In this document: piece after piece, positions 23,366 to 29,760 of the stretch
Layout: each line of letters begins with the position of its first letter
Position numbering within the stretch: position 1 is the stretch's first letter
IMG/VR virus record: IMGVR_UViG_3300048823_000077
Location: 1-38,661 of that record
Length of the DNA: 38,661 nucleotides
Source: a virus
Strand: one strand, 5' to 3'
Position numbers and translations under genes: made by a program
Notes under the pieces: model-generated
Seen by the model: only the letters and a program-made list of their open reading frames with translations
The model's database searches: none
Told to the model about the DNA's origin: nothing

Positions 23366-23976
23366 AGTTCATCCTCCACGATTTGCGGCGAGGCGTTGTC
23401 AAAACCGCCAGCACACGACTCACATTCCTGCCGCTTGGTCTTGCCGTGCTTGCACATCGGTTCAGCAGTTCCCAGTCCGTAAAACTGCCGTACTTCCATC
23501 AGCAGCCTACCGAGCCAATTCTCGCCGAGGGGTGCATGAGGAAAATCACACTTGCCCATGCACACGCCCCAGAACGTGTCGTGCCAGTGATTGCCTTCGA
23601 TCAACTCGGCTTGAAACGTGGAGATCAGCTTGCGCTTGGGAATGCTCGGCCTGAACTTCTGCATGAGCAGATCGCGCATGATACCGATCTTGACTTCTTC
23701 CCAGTCGGGACGTAGCTTCAAGGACCGTCCCATCCTCTTTGCTCTCGCGGACGTTACGCCGAGGTAACGGAACTTCTCACGTTGCGCTGCATCGAGCGTC
23801 TTTGCCGCTTGGTATGCATGTTCAACCGAGGTATACACCTCAACCATGGCGTCGGGCATCTCATGGGCGTAAATCATCCCATCGGTGGTGACCCATAGCC
23901 GAACTTCGCCGAGTGCGAAGTTAGACAAGAAAGCCCAAGCTCCGGTAAAACTATCGATTTTGGTTGGGAGTTTTAT
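23362..23976 (-). CDS. NADAR-family protein, apparent ATA start
   Basis: 204 aa if started at ATA 23976, 188 aa from TTG 23928. NADAR features: SFTGAWAFLSNFALGEV, TSVEHAYQAAKTLD, GNHWHDTFWGVC, GENWLGRLLMEVR. The C-terminus adds a CKHGKTKRQECESC cluster. The family includes N-glycosidases that act on ribosyl-linked substrates; some remove ADP-ribose from guanine and so reverse DarT-type toxins, which would suit a phage. The LSNF box needs the residues before TTG 23928, and no ATG or GTG exists there: ATA sits where ATG would make the usual ATGA overlap. Confidence 0.85.
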   Translation of the reverse strand: MKLPTKIDSFTGAWAFLSNFALGEVRLWVTTDGMIYAHEMPDAMVEVYTSVEHAYQAAKTLDAAQREKFRYLGVTSARAKRMGRSLKLRPDWEEVKIGIMRDLLMQKFRPSIPKRKLISTFQAELIEGNHWHDTFWGVCMGKCDFPHAPLGENWLGRLLMEVRQFYGLGTAEPMCKHGKTKRQECESCAGGFDNASPQIVEDEL

Positions 23977-24176
23977 GTGCCCTCTGATCTGGAACTTCGG
24001 ATTATGGTTTTAGCAATGACTCTCGCTGCCAATGTTCGTTCGAGAGCTTCTGCAAACGCCATGCGGGTGCACTCTTCGCAACCGGCGGGGAACGATACGG
24101 GTGCGATCATGAGGGTAACCTTGGTGTCGTGTGGTCCGCAAACGTAACCATTTGTAGTTTCAGCTATTCTCAACAT
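23973..24176 (-). CDS. Small Cys-containing hypothetical protein
   Basis: 67 aa from ATG 24176 (GAGG 6 bases upstream). Starts MLRIAETTNGYVCGPHDTKV, with later Cys (GCEECTR) and helix MAFAEALERTLAARVIAKTI. It probably has one zinc site. Its TAA stop overlaps the presumed ATA start of the NADAR gene. Confidence 0.6.
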   Translation of the reverse strand: MLRIAETTNGYVCGPHDTKVTLMIAPVSFPAGCEECTRMAFAEALERTLAARVIAKTIIRSSRSEGT

Positions 24177-24184
24177 CTTCGTCC

Positions 24185-24367
24185 TCAATCATGACAGCCG
24201 CATTTCTTCGGGCATTGAAAGATCAGTGGGCCTGTGGCGAATCCGTTGTACACCCCGCCAAGAGCACAACAGTCGCACTCGGCACGTCCAGCAGTCAGGA
24301 TCGCCTGCCGCAGGTCGGCAATGTCAAAAGTAGGTGTCGGGTCAATCCCGTGCCATCCCTCAAGCAT
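24185..24367 (-). CDS. Small Cys-rich protein
   Basis: 60 aa from ATG 24367. MLEGWHGIDPTPTFDIADLR is followed by ECDCCALGGVY and a C-terminal CPKKCGCHD cluster, so it is probably zinc-binding. It overlaps the upstream gene's end by 8 bases. Function unknown. Confidence 0.55.
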   Translation of the reverse strand: MLEGWHGIDPTPTFDIADLRQAILTAGRAECDCCALGGVYNGFATGPLIFQCPKKCGCHD

Positions 24368-24509
24368 ACTCACTGTCCGCTGCTTCGTCGCTGGAGATCA
24401 CGCGGCAGTTGTCAGGACGGCATTCCGTCGCCGCCACGCACTCAGCTTCCAGTTCACACTCGGCTTCAATCTCCACCGTACCGCTGTATTCAACCTGATA
24501 TTTCGGCAT
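24360..24509 (-). CDS. 49-aa acidic Cys-containing protein
   Basis: Three successive ATG codons (24507-24515) follow GGAGG; the last is best spaced. MPKYQVEYSGTVEIEAECEL, then EAECVAATECRPDNCRVISS: a beta-type, acidic protein with four Cys, similar in layout to small phage proteins of unknown role. Overlaps both neighbours. Confidence 0.55.
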   Translation of the reverse strand: MPKYQVEYSGTVEIEAECELEAECVAATECRPDNCRVISSDEAADSEYA

Positions 24510-24762
24510 CATCATCCTCCATCGACAGTGGCAACTCTGCCGCACATTCGAGCCAATCCTTTTGAGTGGGCTCGTCCATAAGCTCCCAGTGCTCGTACAT
24601 GTAGTCCAGCGACGAGGCGATCATCGCGTTCTTTTGCCTCACCAACTGGTTGTACGCTTCATTGTCACCACGGGCGAATGCCAGCATCACTGCCTTGACG
24701 ACGATCAGCAATTCCATGTGCCTCTTGGCACAGTTGTTACAGAATGTTTGAACGTCGTCCAT
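24490..24762 (-). CDS. 90-aa hypothetical protein
   Basis: MDDVQTFCNNCAKRHMELLI, then helices (KAVMLAFARGDNEAYNQLVR, SSLDYMYEHWELMDEP) and an acidic tail. One CxxC pair. A TATTAC box lies 5 bases before the ATG and no ribosome site is seen, so a leaderless transcript is possible. Function unknown. Confidence 0.6.
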   Translation of the reverse strand: MDDVQTFCNNCAKRHMELLIVVKAVMLAFARGDNEAYNQLVRQKNAMIASSLDYMYEHWELMDEPTQKDWLECAAELPLSMEDDDAEISG

Positions 24763-24777
24763 ATCGGGTAATACTGA

Positions 24778-25107
24778 CTATTCGATTGTTCCGTCTTTGT
24801 GAACCATCAGGATTTCTTCGCTGATGCGGTACGCCATGACCACTTCCTGATCGTAATACTTAGCGGTCATCCAGCAAATCTCCTCGATCTGGCGTCTGGT
24901 GCCGCTGATCTTGACGGGGATCATCCGCTCGGCGAACACGTTCTTGCTGACGGGGTGAACCCACTGACCTTTCTCTACGGGACGAATGGTCAAGCCGCCC
25001 GTGATGGCACGGACGCGGGTATCCCACTTCTTGTGGAAGCCCTTGACATATTCGGTCTGGGTCCGATCAATCGTCGGCACCAAGATTTCCCAGAGTTCGT
25101 GCATCAT
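24778..25107 (-). CDS. Conserved-type hypothetical phage protein
   Basis: 109 aa from ATG 25107, which overlaps the upstream stop as ATGA. MMHELWEILVPTIDRTQTEY, then KKWDTRVRAITGGLTI, KGQWV, FAERMIPVKI, MTAKYYDQEVVMAYRISEEI. I recall proteins of this pattern in other large phages and in plasmids, without an assigned function. Alpha/beta, about 110 aa in all cases I remember. Confidence 0.7.
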   Translation of the reverse strand: MMHELWEILVPTIDRTQTEYVKGFHKKWDTRVRAITGGLTIRPVEKGQWVHPVSKNVFAERMIPVKISGTRRQIEEICWMTAKYYDQEVVMAYRISEEILMVHKDGTIE

Positions 25108-25352
25108 AAGTTCCCCTTCTTCAACATCTGGCGGACTTGATCGGGCGAAAACATAACTGGCACCCTGCCCACGCAAACCTTGGGGTGCTGCGCCTTAAGC
25201 CTCTCAATAACTTCCTCGATCCCCTGACGGTTTATGCCCGCGTCCATGATGATATTCAGGAGCTTTTCCAGCCCCTTCATCTCGCTTACCCGCATGAACC
25301 CGATGTTCAACGGGTATTCCGTCCCGTCAGGGAGAATCGCGTACATCCCCAT
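25104..25352 (-). CDS. Hypothetical protein
   Basis: 82 aa from ATG 25352 (AAGGGA upstream); the frame stays open to TTG 25448, so the start is uncertain. MGMYAILPDGTEYPLNIGFM, then helices KGLEKLLNIIMDAGINR and GIEEVIERLKAQHP, ending with SPDQVRQMLKKGNL. It is helical and unrecognised. Coupled to the 109-aa gene. Confidence 0.55.
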   Translation of the reverse strand: MGMYAILPDGTEYPLNIGFMRVSEMKGLEKLLNIIMDAGINRQGIEEVIERLKAQHPKVCVGRVPVMFSPDQVRQMLKKGNL

Positions 25353-25431
25353 CGGTCGGTCCCTTGCCGTGCAAAATGGTGAGCGATCTCTATCGTGCCT
25401 CTGCCCATCATCGTACTCGACTCGGATCGAA

Positions 25432-25665
25432 TTAGACTGGCTCGGCAATGTCGCTCTCTTTGAGAAGCTGGTACGTCATCTGGTACGGCAGGCGGTGCGA
25501 GCCCTCGGCGACATCCGCAACGGCGTTGTAGGTGTCAACCACCTTCTTGAGTTCGACGGTGGTTAGCGGGCGTACCAGAAGATCAATCTCTTCGCCAATC
25601 ACGTTAGTCACTACGATAGCGGCGAGAGTGCCGTCACGGTCTACTGCAAGTCTTGAGAGTCCCAT
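25432..25665 (-). CDS. 77-aa hypothetical protein
   Basis: AGGAGA upstream of ATG 25665. MGLSRLAVDRDGTLAAIVVT (beta pair), then RPLTTVELKKVVDTYNAVAD (helix) and a polar end. Unrecognised; part of the overlapping small-gene run. Confidence 0.6.
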   Translation of the reverse strand: MGLSRLAVDRDGTLAAIVVTNVIGEEIDLLVRPLTTVELKKVVDTYNAVADVAEGSHRLPYQMTYQLLKESDIAEPV

Positions 25666-25775
25666 GTCTTCTCCTGAATTTTCTTAAGTGTCAACCAAAC
25701 AGCTATTCGACGTACTAAGGGCTCCAATCTACTCGGCCCGAATACGGGCGTTTTACCGTCCGTGAGCAGCTTCAT
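25641..25775 (-). CDS. 44-aa protein
   Basis: ATG 25775 overlaps the upstream stop as ATGA, with GGAG 8 bases before it. MKLLTDGKTPVFGPSRLEPL, then VRRIAVWLTLKKIQEKTWDS. Overlaps the next gene by 25 bases. Unrecognised, but the coupling supports expression. Confidence 0.55.
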   Translation of the reverse strand: MKLLTDGKTPVFGPSRLEPLVRRIAVWLTLKKIQEKTWDSQDLQ

Positions 25776-25909
25776 TTATTTTTCTCCAGTTTGGCAATCT
25801 CAGCATACATGTCCATGATGGGCTGAGGGGTGCGACTCACATGCCAGTTGTTCTCTTCCCAGTGCCGCACCTTCTCTTTCAGCAGTCGAAGATAGATTTG
25901 GTTATCCAT
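25772..25909 (-). CDS. 45-aa helical protein
   Basis: ATG 25909 overlaps the upstream stop by one base (TGATG), with GGGGG upstream. MDNQIYLRLLKEKVRHWEEN, then PIMDMYAEIAKLEKNK. Helical and charged. Unrecognised. Confidence 0.6.
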   Translation of the reverse strand: MDNQIYLRLLKEKVRHWEENNWHVSRTPQPIMDMYAEIAKLEKNK

Positions 25910-26109
25910 CAATCTAGCCCCCATTTGTTCAGCCAAATTTTGAACATTGTCCAACGAAGAAGCTCCGGGTTGCTGATCGGATGCCAGCCCTGAGCCGTGT
26001 CATCGAGAGAGGTTAACCCGCGTTCGTCTTGAATGATGCACAGGTCCACTGGACAATCTGATGTGGCGGGAATCCACCAACACTCGTACCTGCCTGTTGT
26101 TGTGTACAC
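25909..26109 (-). CDS. 66-aa hypothetical protein, leaderless start
   Basis: GTG 26109 lies 6 bases after the TAGAAT box of the promoter at 26116-26150. MYTTTGRYECWWIPATSDCP, then VDLCIIQDERGLTSLDD and a Trp-rich end (WTMFKIWLNKWGLD). It is the first gene of the leftward run of small genes ending at the NADAR locus. Confidence 0.65.
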   Translation of the reverse strand: MYTTTGRYECWWIPATSDCPVDLCIIQDERGLTSLDDTAQGWHPISNPELLRWTMFKIWLNKWGLD

Positions 26110-26115
26110 GTGGTT

Positions 26116-26150
26116 ATTCTACCATGAAGGGAGAGGATTTGGTTAGGAAA
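26116..26150 (-). promoter_or_regulatory. Phage promoter, TTTCCTAAC-N20-TAGAAT
   Basis: TTTCCTAAC (26142-26150), 20 bases ending TGG, TAGAAT (26116-26121), then 6 bases to the GTG at 26109. Drives the small-gene run to about 23181. Confidence 0.78.
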
Positions 26151-26239
26151 TCGTGGTAAGTAACCGTTTTTGTTTACAATACGTTGGAGTCTGGGAATGA
26201 CAGTTCGGACAATACTAAATGGTTTGGAAGTTCAAATTT

Positions 26240-26325
26240 TGGTGTCCGAAGGGGGACTTGAACCCCCACGACCTTGCGGTCACTGGCTCCTAAGGCCAGC
26301 GCGTCTGCCATTCCACCACTCGGAC
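26240..26325 (-). tRNA. tRNA-Leu(TAG)
   Basis: Class II. GTCCGAG/TTCGGAC acceptor, anticodon arm CTGGC-CTTAGGA-GCCAG, long variable arm, T arm GGGGG-TTCAAGT-CCCCC, CCA encoded. Confidence 0.93.
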
Positions 26326-26330
26326 AAATT

Positions 26331-26415
26331 TGGTGCGGCTAAGAGGAGTCGAACCTCCACGGGGTTGCCCCACTAGGGCTTGAGCCTAGCGCGTCTGCCA
26401 TTCCGCCATAACCGC
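26331..26415 (-). tRNA. tRNA-Leu(CAA)
   Basis: Class II. GCGGTTA/TAGCCGC acceptor with one G-U, anticodon arm CTAGG-CTCAAGC-CCTAG, GGGG-CAA-CCCC variable arm, T loop TTCGACT, CCA encoded. Confidence 0.93.
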
Positions 26416-26524
26416 ATAATCAGCACCTTTGTACCGATTAAGCCTGTAAACCGTTGTAAGCGGCATATTTCCACTCCCGTCGCCATTTTGCGCTGAACAG
26501 TGAATATAGCCTTTCGAGTAAATA

Positions 26525-26610
26525 TGGTGCCGCCGACAGGGATCGAACCTGCATGGCTGTAAACCACTGGATTCTGAGTCCAGCCTGTCTGCCAATTCCA
26601 GCACGGCGGC
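26525..26610 (-). tRNA. tRNA-Leu(CAG)
   Basis: Class II. GCCGCCG acceptor, anticodon arm CTGGA-CTCAGAA-TCCAG, variable arm TGGTTTACAGCCA, T loop TTCGATC, CCA encoded. Confidence 0.93.
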
Positions 26611-26617
26611 AAAATTT

Positions 26618-26702
26618 TGGTGTGGCCGGAGGGACTTGAACCCTCACACCTTTCGGCATCACCCCCTCAAGATGACGTGTCTGCCAATTCCACCACGGCC
26701 AC
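26618..26702 (-). tRNA. tRNA-Leu(GAG), copy 1
   Basis: Class II. GTGGCCG/CCGGCCAC acceptor, anticodon arm TCATC-TTGAGGG-GGTGA, variable arm GCCGAAAGGT, T loop TTCAAGT, CCA encoded. Confidence 0.9.
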
Positions 26703-26707
26703 ATACC

Positions 26708-26794
26708 GTTTCACCATCCGATGAAACCCCTCGAAACAGTGAAACTCGCGATATGCTTTATTGCATCAAACCGCCGACCTGATGTAATAAAGCA
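26708..26794 (-). ncRNA. Two hairpins between tRNA-Leu genes
   Basis: GTTTCA (26708-26713) pairs with TGAAAC (26722-26727). TGCTTTATTGCATCA (26754-26768) pairs with TGATGTAATAAAGCA (26780-26794), 15 bp with one non-Watson-Crick position. They fill the only wide gap in this array on this side and may guide tRNA processing. Confidence 0.5.
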
Positions 26795-26803
26795 CATCAA
26801 ATT

Positions 26804-26893
26804 TGGTGTGCCTAAGAGGACTTGAACCTCCACGGGGGTATCAGCCCCAACGGACTCTCAGCCCGCCGCGTCTGCCAGTTTCGCCATAGACAC
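26804..26893 (-). tRNA. tRNA-Leu(GAG), copy 2
   Basis: Class II. GTGTCTA/TAGGCAC acceptor with one G-U, anticodon arm GCGGG-CTGAGAG-TCCGT with two G-U pairs, long variable arm, T loop TTCAAGT, CCA encoded. Second tRNA for CUY codons in the array. Confidence 0.88.
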
Positions 26894-26898
26894 AAATC

Positions 26899-26986
26899 TG
26901 GTGCCGGGAGCAGGATTCGAACCTGCGAACCTCCTAAGAGGGACTGCTTTACAGGCAGTTGGTTTTAACCGCTCACCCATCCCGGC
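26899..26986 (-). tRNA. tRNA-Tyr(GTA)
   Basis: Class II. GCCGGGA/TCCCGGC acceptor, anticodon arm ACTGC-CTGTAAA-GCAGT, variable arm CCCTCTTAGGAGG, T loop TTCGAAT, CCA encoded. Confidence 0.94.
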
Positions 26987-27008
26987 ATATTCTCCACAAA
27001 AATCAAAA

Positions 27009-27026
27009 GCCGCCTTTTCAGGCGGC
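27009..27026 (-). terminator. Intrinsic terminator
   Basis: GCCGCC (27009-27014) and GGCGGC (27021-27026) pair perfectly around six bases. On the minus strand the stem is followed by TTTTGATTTTT. It ends the short transcript from the promoter at 27151-27185, just before the tRNA-Leu/Tyr array. Confidence 0.75.
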
Positions 27027-27051
27027 TTGTTCAAATTCGGGTGTAATAACG

Positions 27052-27144
27052 TTACCCTTTGAACACACCGCCCCGACGATAGCTAAGGTACAAGCTATAC
27101 AGTCGCAGTGACGGTGATAGGGTTACGTGGGTCATAATGTTCAC
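27052..27144 (-). CDS. Possible 30-aa peptide or small RNA
   Basis: A transcript is expected here, between the promoter at 27151 and the terminator at 27009. The only frame starts at GTG 27144, 6 bases after the -10 box: MNIMTHVTLSPSLRLYSLYL, then SYRRGGVFKG. The RNA also forms a TAGCT/AGCTA hairpin, so it may act as a small RNA instead. Confidence 0.35.
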   Translation of the reverse strand: MNIMTHVTLSPSLRLYSLYLSYRRGGVFKG

Positions 27145-27150
27145 TTCTAC

Positions 27151-27185
27151 ATAATACCACGGTAGTCAAGATTTTCGCTAGGAAA
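27151..27185 (-). promoter_or_regulatory. Phage promoter, TTTCCTAGC-N20-TATTAT
   Basis: TTTCCTAGC (27177-27185), 20 bases ending GTGG, TATTAT (27151-27156), read leftward. The downstream unit is the short transcript closed by the terminator at 27009. Confidence 0.75.
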
Positions 27186-27209
27186 ATCAAAAATTATTTT
27201 TCGGCAATC

Positions 27210-27512
27210 TCAATAATCCCGATTATCTCCGGCTGAGGCGGGCGGCGGGATGGTCTTCCGCTCCTCGGGAATCGCGGGCGTGTCGATGGGTATCTGCAAG
27301 ATGGTGTTGATCTTGGCGATGCAGCGGTTGCACAGGTCTTTCTTCATCCCGAAAATGTTCGTGCCCTGAGTCACTTTGATACGGGGTAGTGGGGCGTGAC
27401 TCGCCGTGGGTGCGCCCATGTATACTGTACGGCTGCCGCTGGTGTCCTTACTGGGGTCGTCAACGCTGTCGTCCTGAGCGTGACAGCCGTCGCAATGCAA
27501 TATGTGTGCCAT
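27210..27512 (-). CDS. Cys-containing hypothetical protein
   Basis: 100 aa. MAHILHCDGCHAQDDSVDDP at the start and DLCNRCIAKINTIL in the second half form a two-CxxC zinc site split by a loop, then a Pro-rich tail. AAGGAG lies upstream of the ATG. The shape recalls bacterial/phage zinc-ribbon regulators; function unknown. Confidence 0.7.
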   Translation of the reverse strand: MAHILHCDGCHAQDDSVDDPSKDTSGSRTVYMGAPTASHAPLPRIKVTQGTNIFGMKKDLCNRCIAKINTILQIPIDTPAIPEERKTIPPPASAGDNRDY

Positions 27513-27513
27513 T

Positions 27514-28155
27514 TCAGTTCTCCTTGGTTTCTCGTGGGAGCCCGTTGGTCTGAATGTAGGCGTATCCCCAAGGCGCTAATAGCATCCGTTCCATGAATTG
27601 AGCACCAGTCTCCGATGCCCTTCCGCCGATGGCTTTCTTCTTGTCGGACGAGAAACACAGCACTTCTACGAAGGTGCGGTATTTGTAATTCAGGTTGCTG
27701 GGGTCGCACATGAGGTATTGCAGCACTTCCTTTTCCCAGTCGTACACGCCTTCTTTTTTGAACTTCTCCCGATCTCGCCGCTTCAACTCAGCTTGCCACA
27801 GGGCCTTGCGTGTTTTGCTGGTGCGTTTTTCTTCCGCCTGTTCAGCGATGTGGCAGCGACAATCACAATCCATACAACAGCCGACTGGGGAATCCCACGG
27901 GCCGTCGAGTTCCACCACGGCGCACAAGCACTTCGGCTTACGGAGTTTGGTGTGGCACTCGCAGTCGCACTTGGATAAATCGCAAGGAACGTTGCCTACG
28001 ACTCTCTCCTCGCAGTTATTCGAGCCTTGAGGTTTGCTGGGATCGTAGTTTGGGTTGGGTTCAAACGTCCACTCATCACAATGAACGCACCATGCCTTGT
28101 CCCCTGCGGGACATATTTTATTGCCGATAGTTTTACGATATTTGCGACCAGCCAT
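27514..28155 (-). CDS. Cys-rich hypothetical protein
   Basis: 213 aa from ATG 28155, which overlaps the stop of a 19-codon frame as TAATG. Many Cys motifs in the first 110 residues (KAWCVHCDEW, KCDCECH, KCLCAVV, GCCMDCDCRCH) suggest several metal sites, followed by basic helices (WQAELKRRDREKFKKEG). Probably DNA- or RNA-binding. No family recognised. Confidence 0.65.
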   Translation of the reverse strand: MAGRKYRKTIGNKICPAGDKAWCVHCDEWTFEPNPNYDPSKPQGSNNCEERVVGNVPCDLSKCDCECHTKLRKPKCLCAVVELDGPWDSPVGCCMDCDCRCHIAEQAEEKRTSKTRKALWQAELKRRDREKFKKEGVYDWEKEVLQYLMCDPSNLNYKYRTFVEVLCFSSDKKKAIGGRASETGAQFMERMLLAPWGYAYIQTNGLPRETKEN

Positions 28156-28214
28156 TAGATCACCAACCTTACGAACTTCTGCCGTTCCGCAATTAGTTTT
28201 TCCGTTGCGTTCAT
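28155..28214 (-). CDS. Possible 19-aa bridging peptide
   Basis: MNATEKLIAERQKFVRLVI: its ATG overlaps the upstream stop (ATGA) and its stop overlaps the downstream ATG (TAATG). The exact fit between two genes suggests it is translated, if only to couple them. Confidence 0.45.
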   Translation of the reverse strand: MNATEKLIAERQKFVRLVI

Positions 28215-28390
28215 AGAAACTCCTCACCCTTCGGCAACTTTTCAACTGTGCTCCACTTGAGCAGGGATTCGGGGATGTCTCCCATAATTTCACGCAAGTA
28301 TTCGCCCGCGCTTGCTTTGTCCACAGCTTGGATGTAGAGGGTGTCGCCTTCAGCGACTACTTTGAAAATTTTGCCCTTCTTGGTCTTCAT
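28211..28390 (-). CDS. 59-aa hypothetical protein
   Basis: ATG 28390, AAAGG upstream. MKTKKGKIFKVVAEGDTLYI, QAVDKASAGEYLREIMGDIP, then LLKWSTVEKLPKGEEFL. A beta-hairpin followed by a helix, close to small phage proteins of unknown role. Confidence 0.7.
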   Translation of the reverse strand: MKTKKGKIFKVVAEGDTLYIQAVDKASAGEYLREIMGDIPESLLKWSTVEKLPKGEEFL

Positions 28391-28405
28391 GCCATTTGCC
28401 TTTCG

Positions 28406-28714
28406 TCATTTTGCCCAACTCGGGTCTATCAATTTGAAATTCGTCCACAACGGTAAATCAAGTGTTGGCTTGAAAGGTTTCTTGCCGTCGCAACACCGTT
28501 CGCAGACTTGAGCATTGCCTATTTCTGTGAAGAAAAGGTGCTTCTCACAAAAATAGAGGCCGCAACCGTTGTCCCCACCGTAAAGGTCACCGCCGCAAAC
28601 GTACGACAATCCACGGTCAATTCTTTTCCCGCACTTGGGGTGGTCGCAAATGGAGGGAACCCCATACCCAATATCCCGCTTCCAGCGTTCATCGTAGCCA
28701 ACTGCCCAGCCCAT
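28406..28714 (-). CDS. Zinc-binding hypothetical protein
   Basis: 102 aa. MGWAVGYDERWKRDIGYGVP, then CDHPKCGKRIDRGLSYVCGG, CGLYFCEKHLFF and VCERC: the spacing suggests two zinc sites of treble-clef/RING-like type. Its ATG overlaps the upstream stop (TAATG). I have seen similar proteins in other phages but know no function. Confidence 0.72.
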   Translation of the reverse strand: MGWAVGYDERWKRDIGYGVPSICDHPKCGKRIDRGLSYVCGGDLYGGDNGCGLYFCEKHLFFTEIGNAQVCERCCDGKKPFKPTLDLPLWTNFKLIDPSWAK

Positions 28715-29760
28715 TAAACCGCCCCCACTTCATCTGTTAGTTCCTTAATTCTAGCACCTTCGTACAATTCAAGCATAGGGTAAACCGCTTTGAGACGCTC
28801 GAAAGTCTTCTTGATGTGGTCCCCGTTCACCGCTGTCACCACCAGTACGGAGTTCATGCGGGGAATCATGATGCACGTTTCCTTGGTGATATCGAAGTCA
28901 CGGAAGACCTCGTACATGATCTTGCGGGAGAACAGAACCTCGTTGAGGATGTCCCCGCCCGATTTAGATCGGAAATTGTACGGAATATCCTTAGCTGTCA
29001 GAATGGTTTCCGGGCCCTGCGCGAACACTGTCTCGGCAAGGCGCGGTGTCGTCCCCGGCTGCCAAGCGATGTAGAACGGTTTGAGGTTAGGGAACACCCG
29101 TAAGTATTTGTCGCCGCCAACTCCGATCATGCTGAGGTTGCGGCTGTCCGCGAAGGCTGGCGTGCTGCCTTTGGGACTCACCCTGAAGCTCACCTGTCCG
29201 TCGAACTGAGCGATCAGGTTGACCGCCCGCACCCTGCTGATGAGGTTGTTGAACTTCTGCTCATCTGTGGTCTTAGCTTCCTTGATTTTTTTGGCTTTGG
29301 GTGCAAATGGGTCGAGTTTTGGGTGCTTCCAGCTACCCTTGATACCCGCTAGTTCCTTCTGGGCATCCCCAACGGCATACTGCATCCCTGTGTAACCCTG
29401 AAGGTTCAGAAGCACCTGCGTAAAGAGGTTGTAATCCAGCAGGGGGTGGGCGAGCTTGAGGATCATCAGCTTGTCGTAGCCCGTGGGAGTGGACTTAACT
29501 TCAGGCCCAGCTTCCAGCCACGCAGCTTCGAGAATCTTCCAGATGATAGCCGCCCAGTGGTTAGTACGGCTGAATTCTACACCCTCGGGGGCTTTCTGAA
29601 GCTGTGCGGCAACGCCTTTGAAAAGGTCTTCGGATGGAATCTCGGGCGCTGGGATGGCAAAGAATCGCTTGAACGCGGCTTCGAGTGAAGTCTCAGACTC
29701 AAATGTCGAATTGATCTTAGCCGTGAAAAGCTCGGCTACACGCTGGTAGATTTCTTGCAT
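28714..29760 (-). CDS. Hypothetical phage protein, 348 aa
   Basis: From ATG 29760 (AGAAGG upstream); 25 bases overlap the HNH gene. Starts MQEIYQRVAELFTAKINSTF. The middle has LKLAHPLLDYNLFTQVLLNL and a Lys-rich linker; the end has a beta-rich part (VNLIAQFDGQVSFRVSPKGS, FYIAWQPGTTPRLAETVFAQ) and CIMIPRMNSVLVVTAVNGDH. It looks like a soluble two-domain protein. No family recognised. Confidence 0.65.
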   Translation of the reverse strand: MQEIYQRVAELFTAKINSTFESETSLEAAFKRFFAIPAPEIPSEDLFKGVAAQLQKAPEGVEFSRTNHWAAIIWKILEAAWLEAGPEVKSTPTGYDKLMILKLAHPLLDYNLFTQVLLNLQGYTGMQYAVGDAQKELAGIKGSWKHPKLDPFAPKAKKIKEAKTTDEQKFNNLISRVRAVNLIAQFDGQVSFRVSPKGSTPAFADSRNLSMIGVGGDKYLRVFPNLKPFYIAWQPGTTPRLAETVFAQGPETILTAKDIPYNFRSKSGGDILNEVLFSRKIMYEVFRDFDITKETCIMIPRMNSVLVVTAVNGDHIKKTFERLKAVYPMLELYEGARIKELTDEVGAV

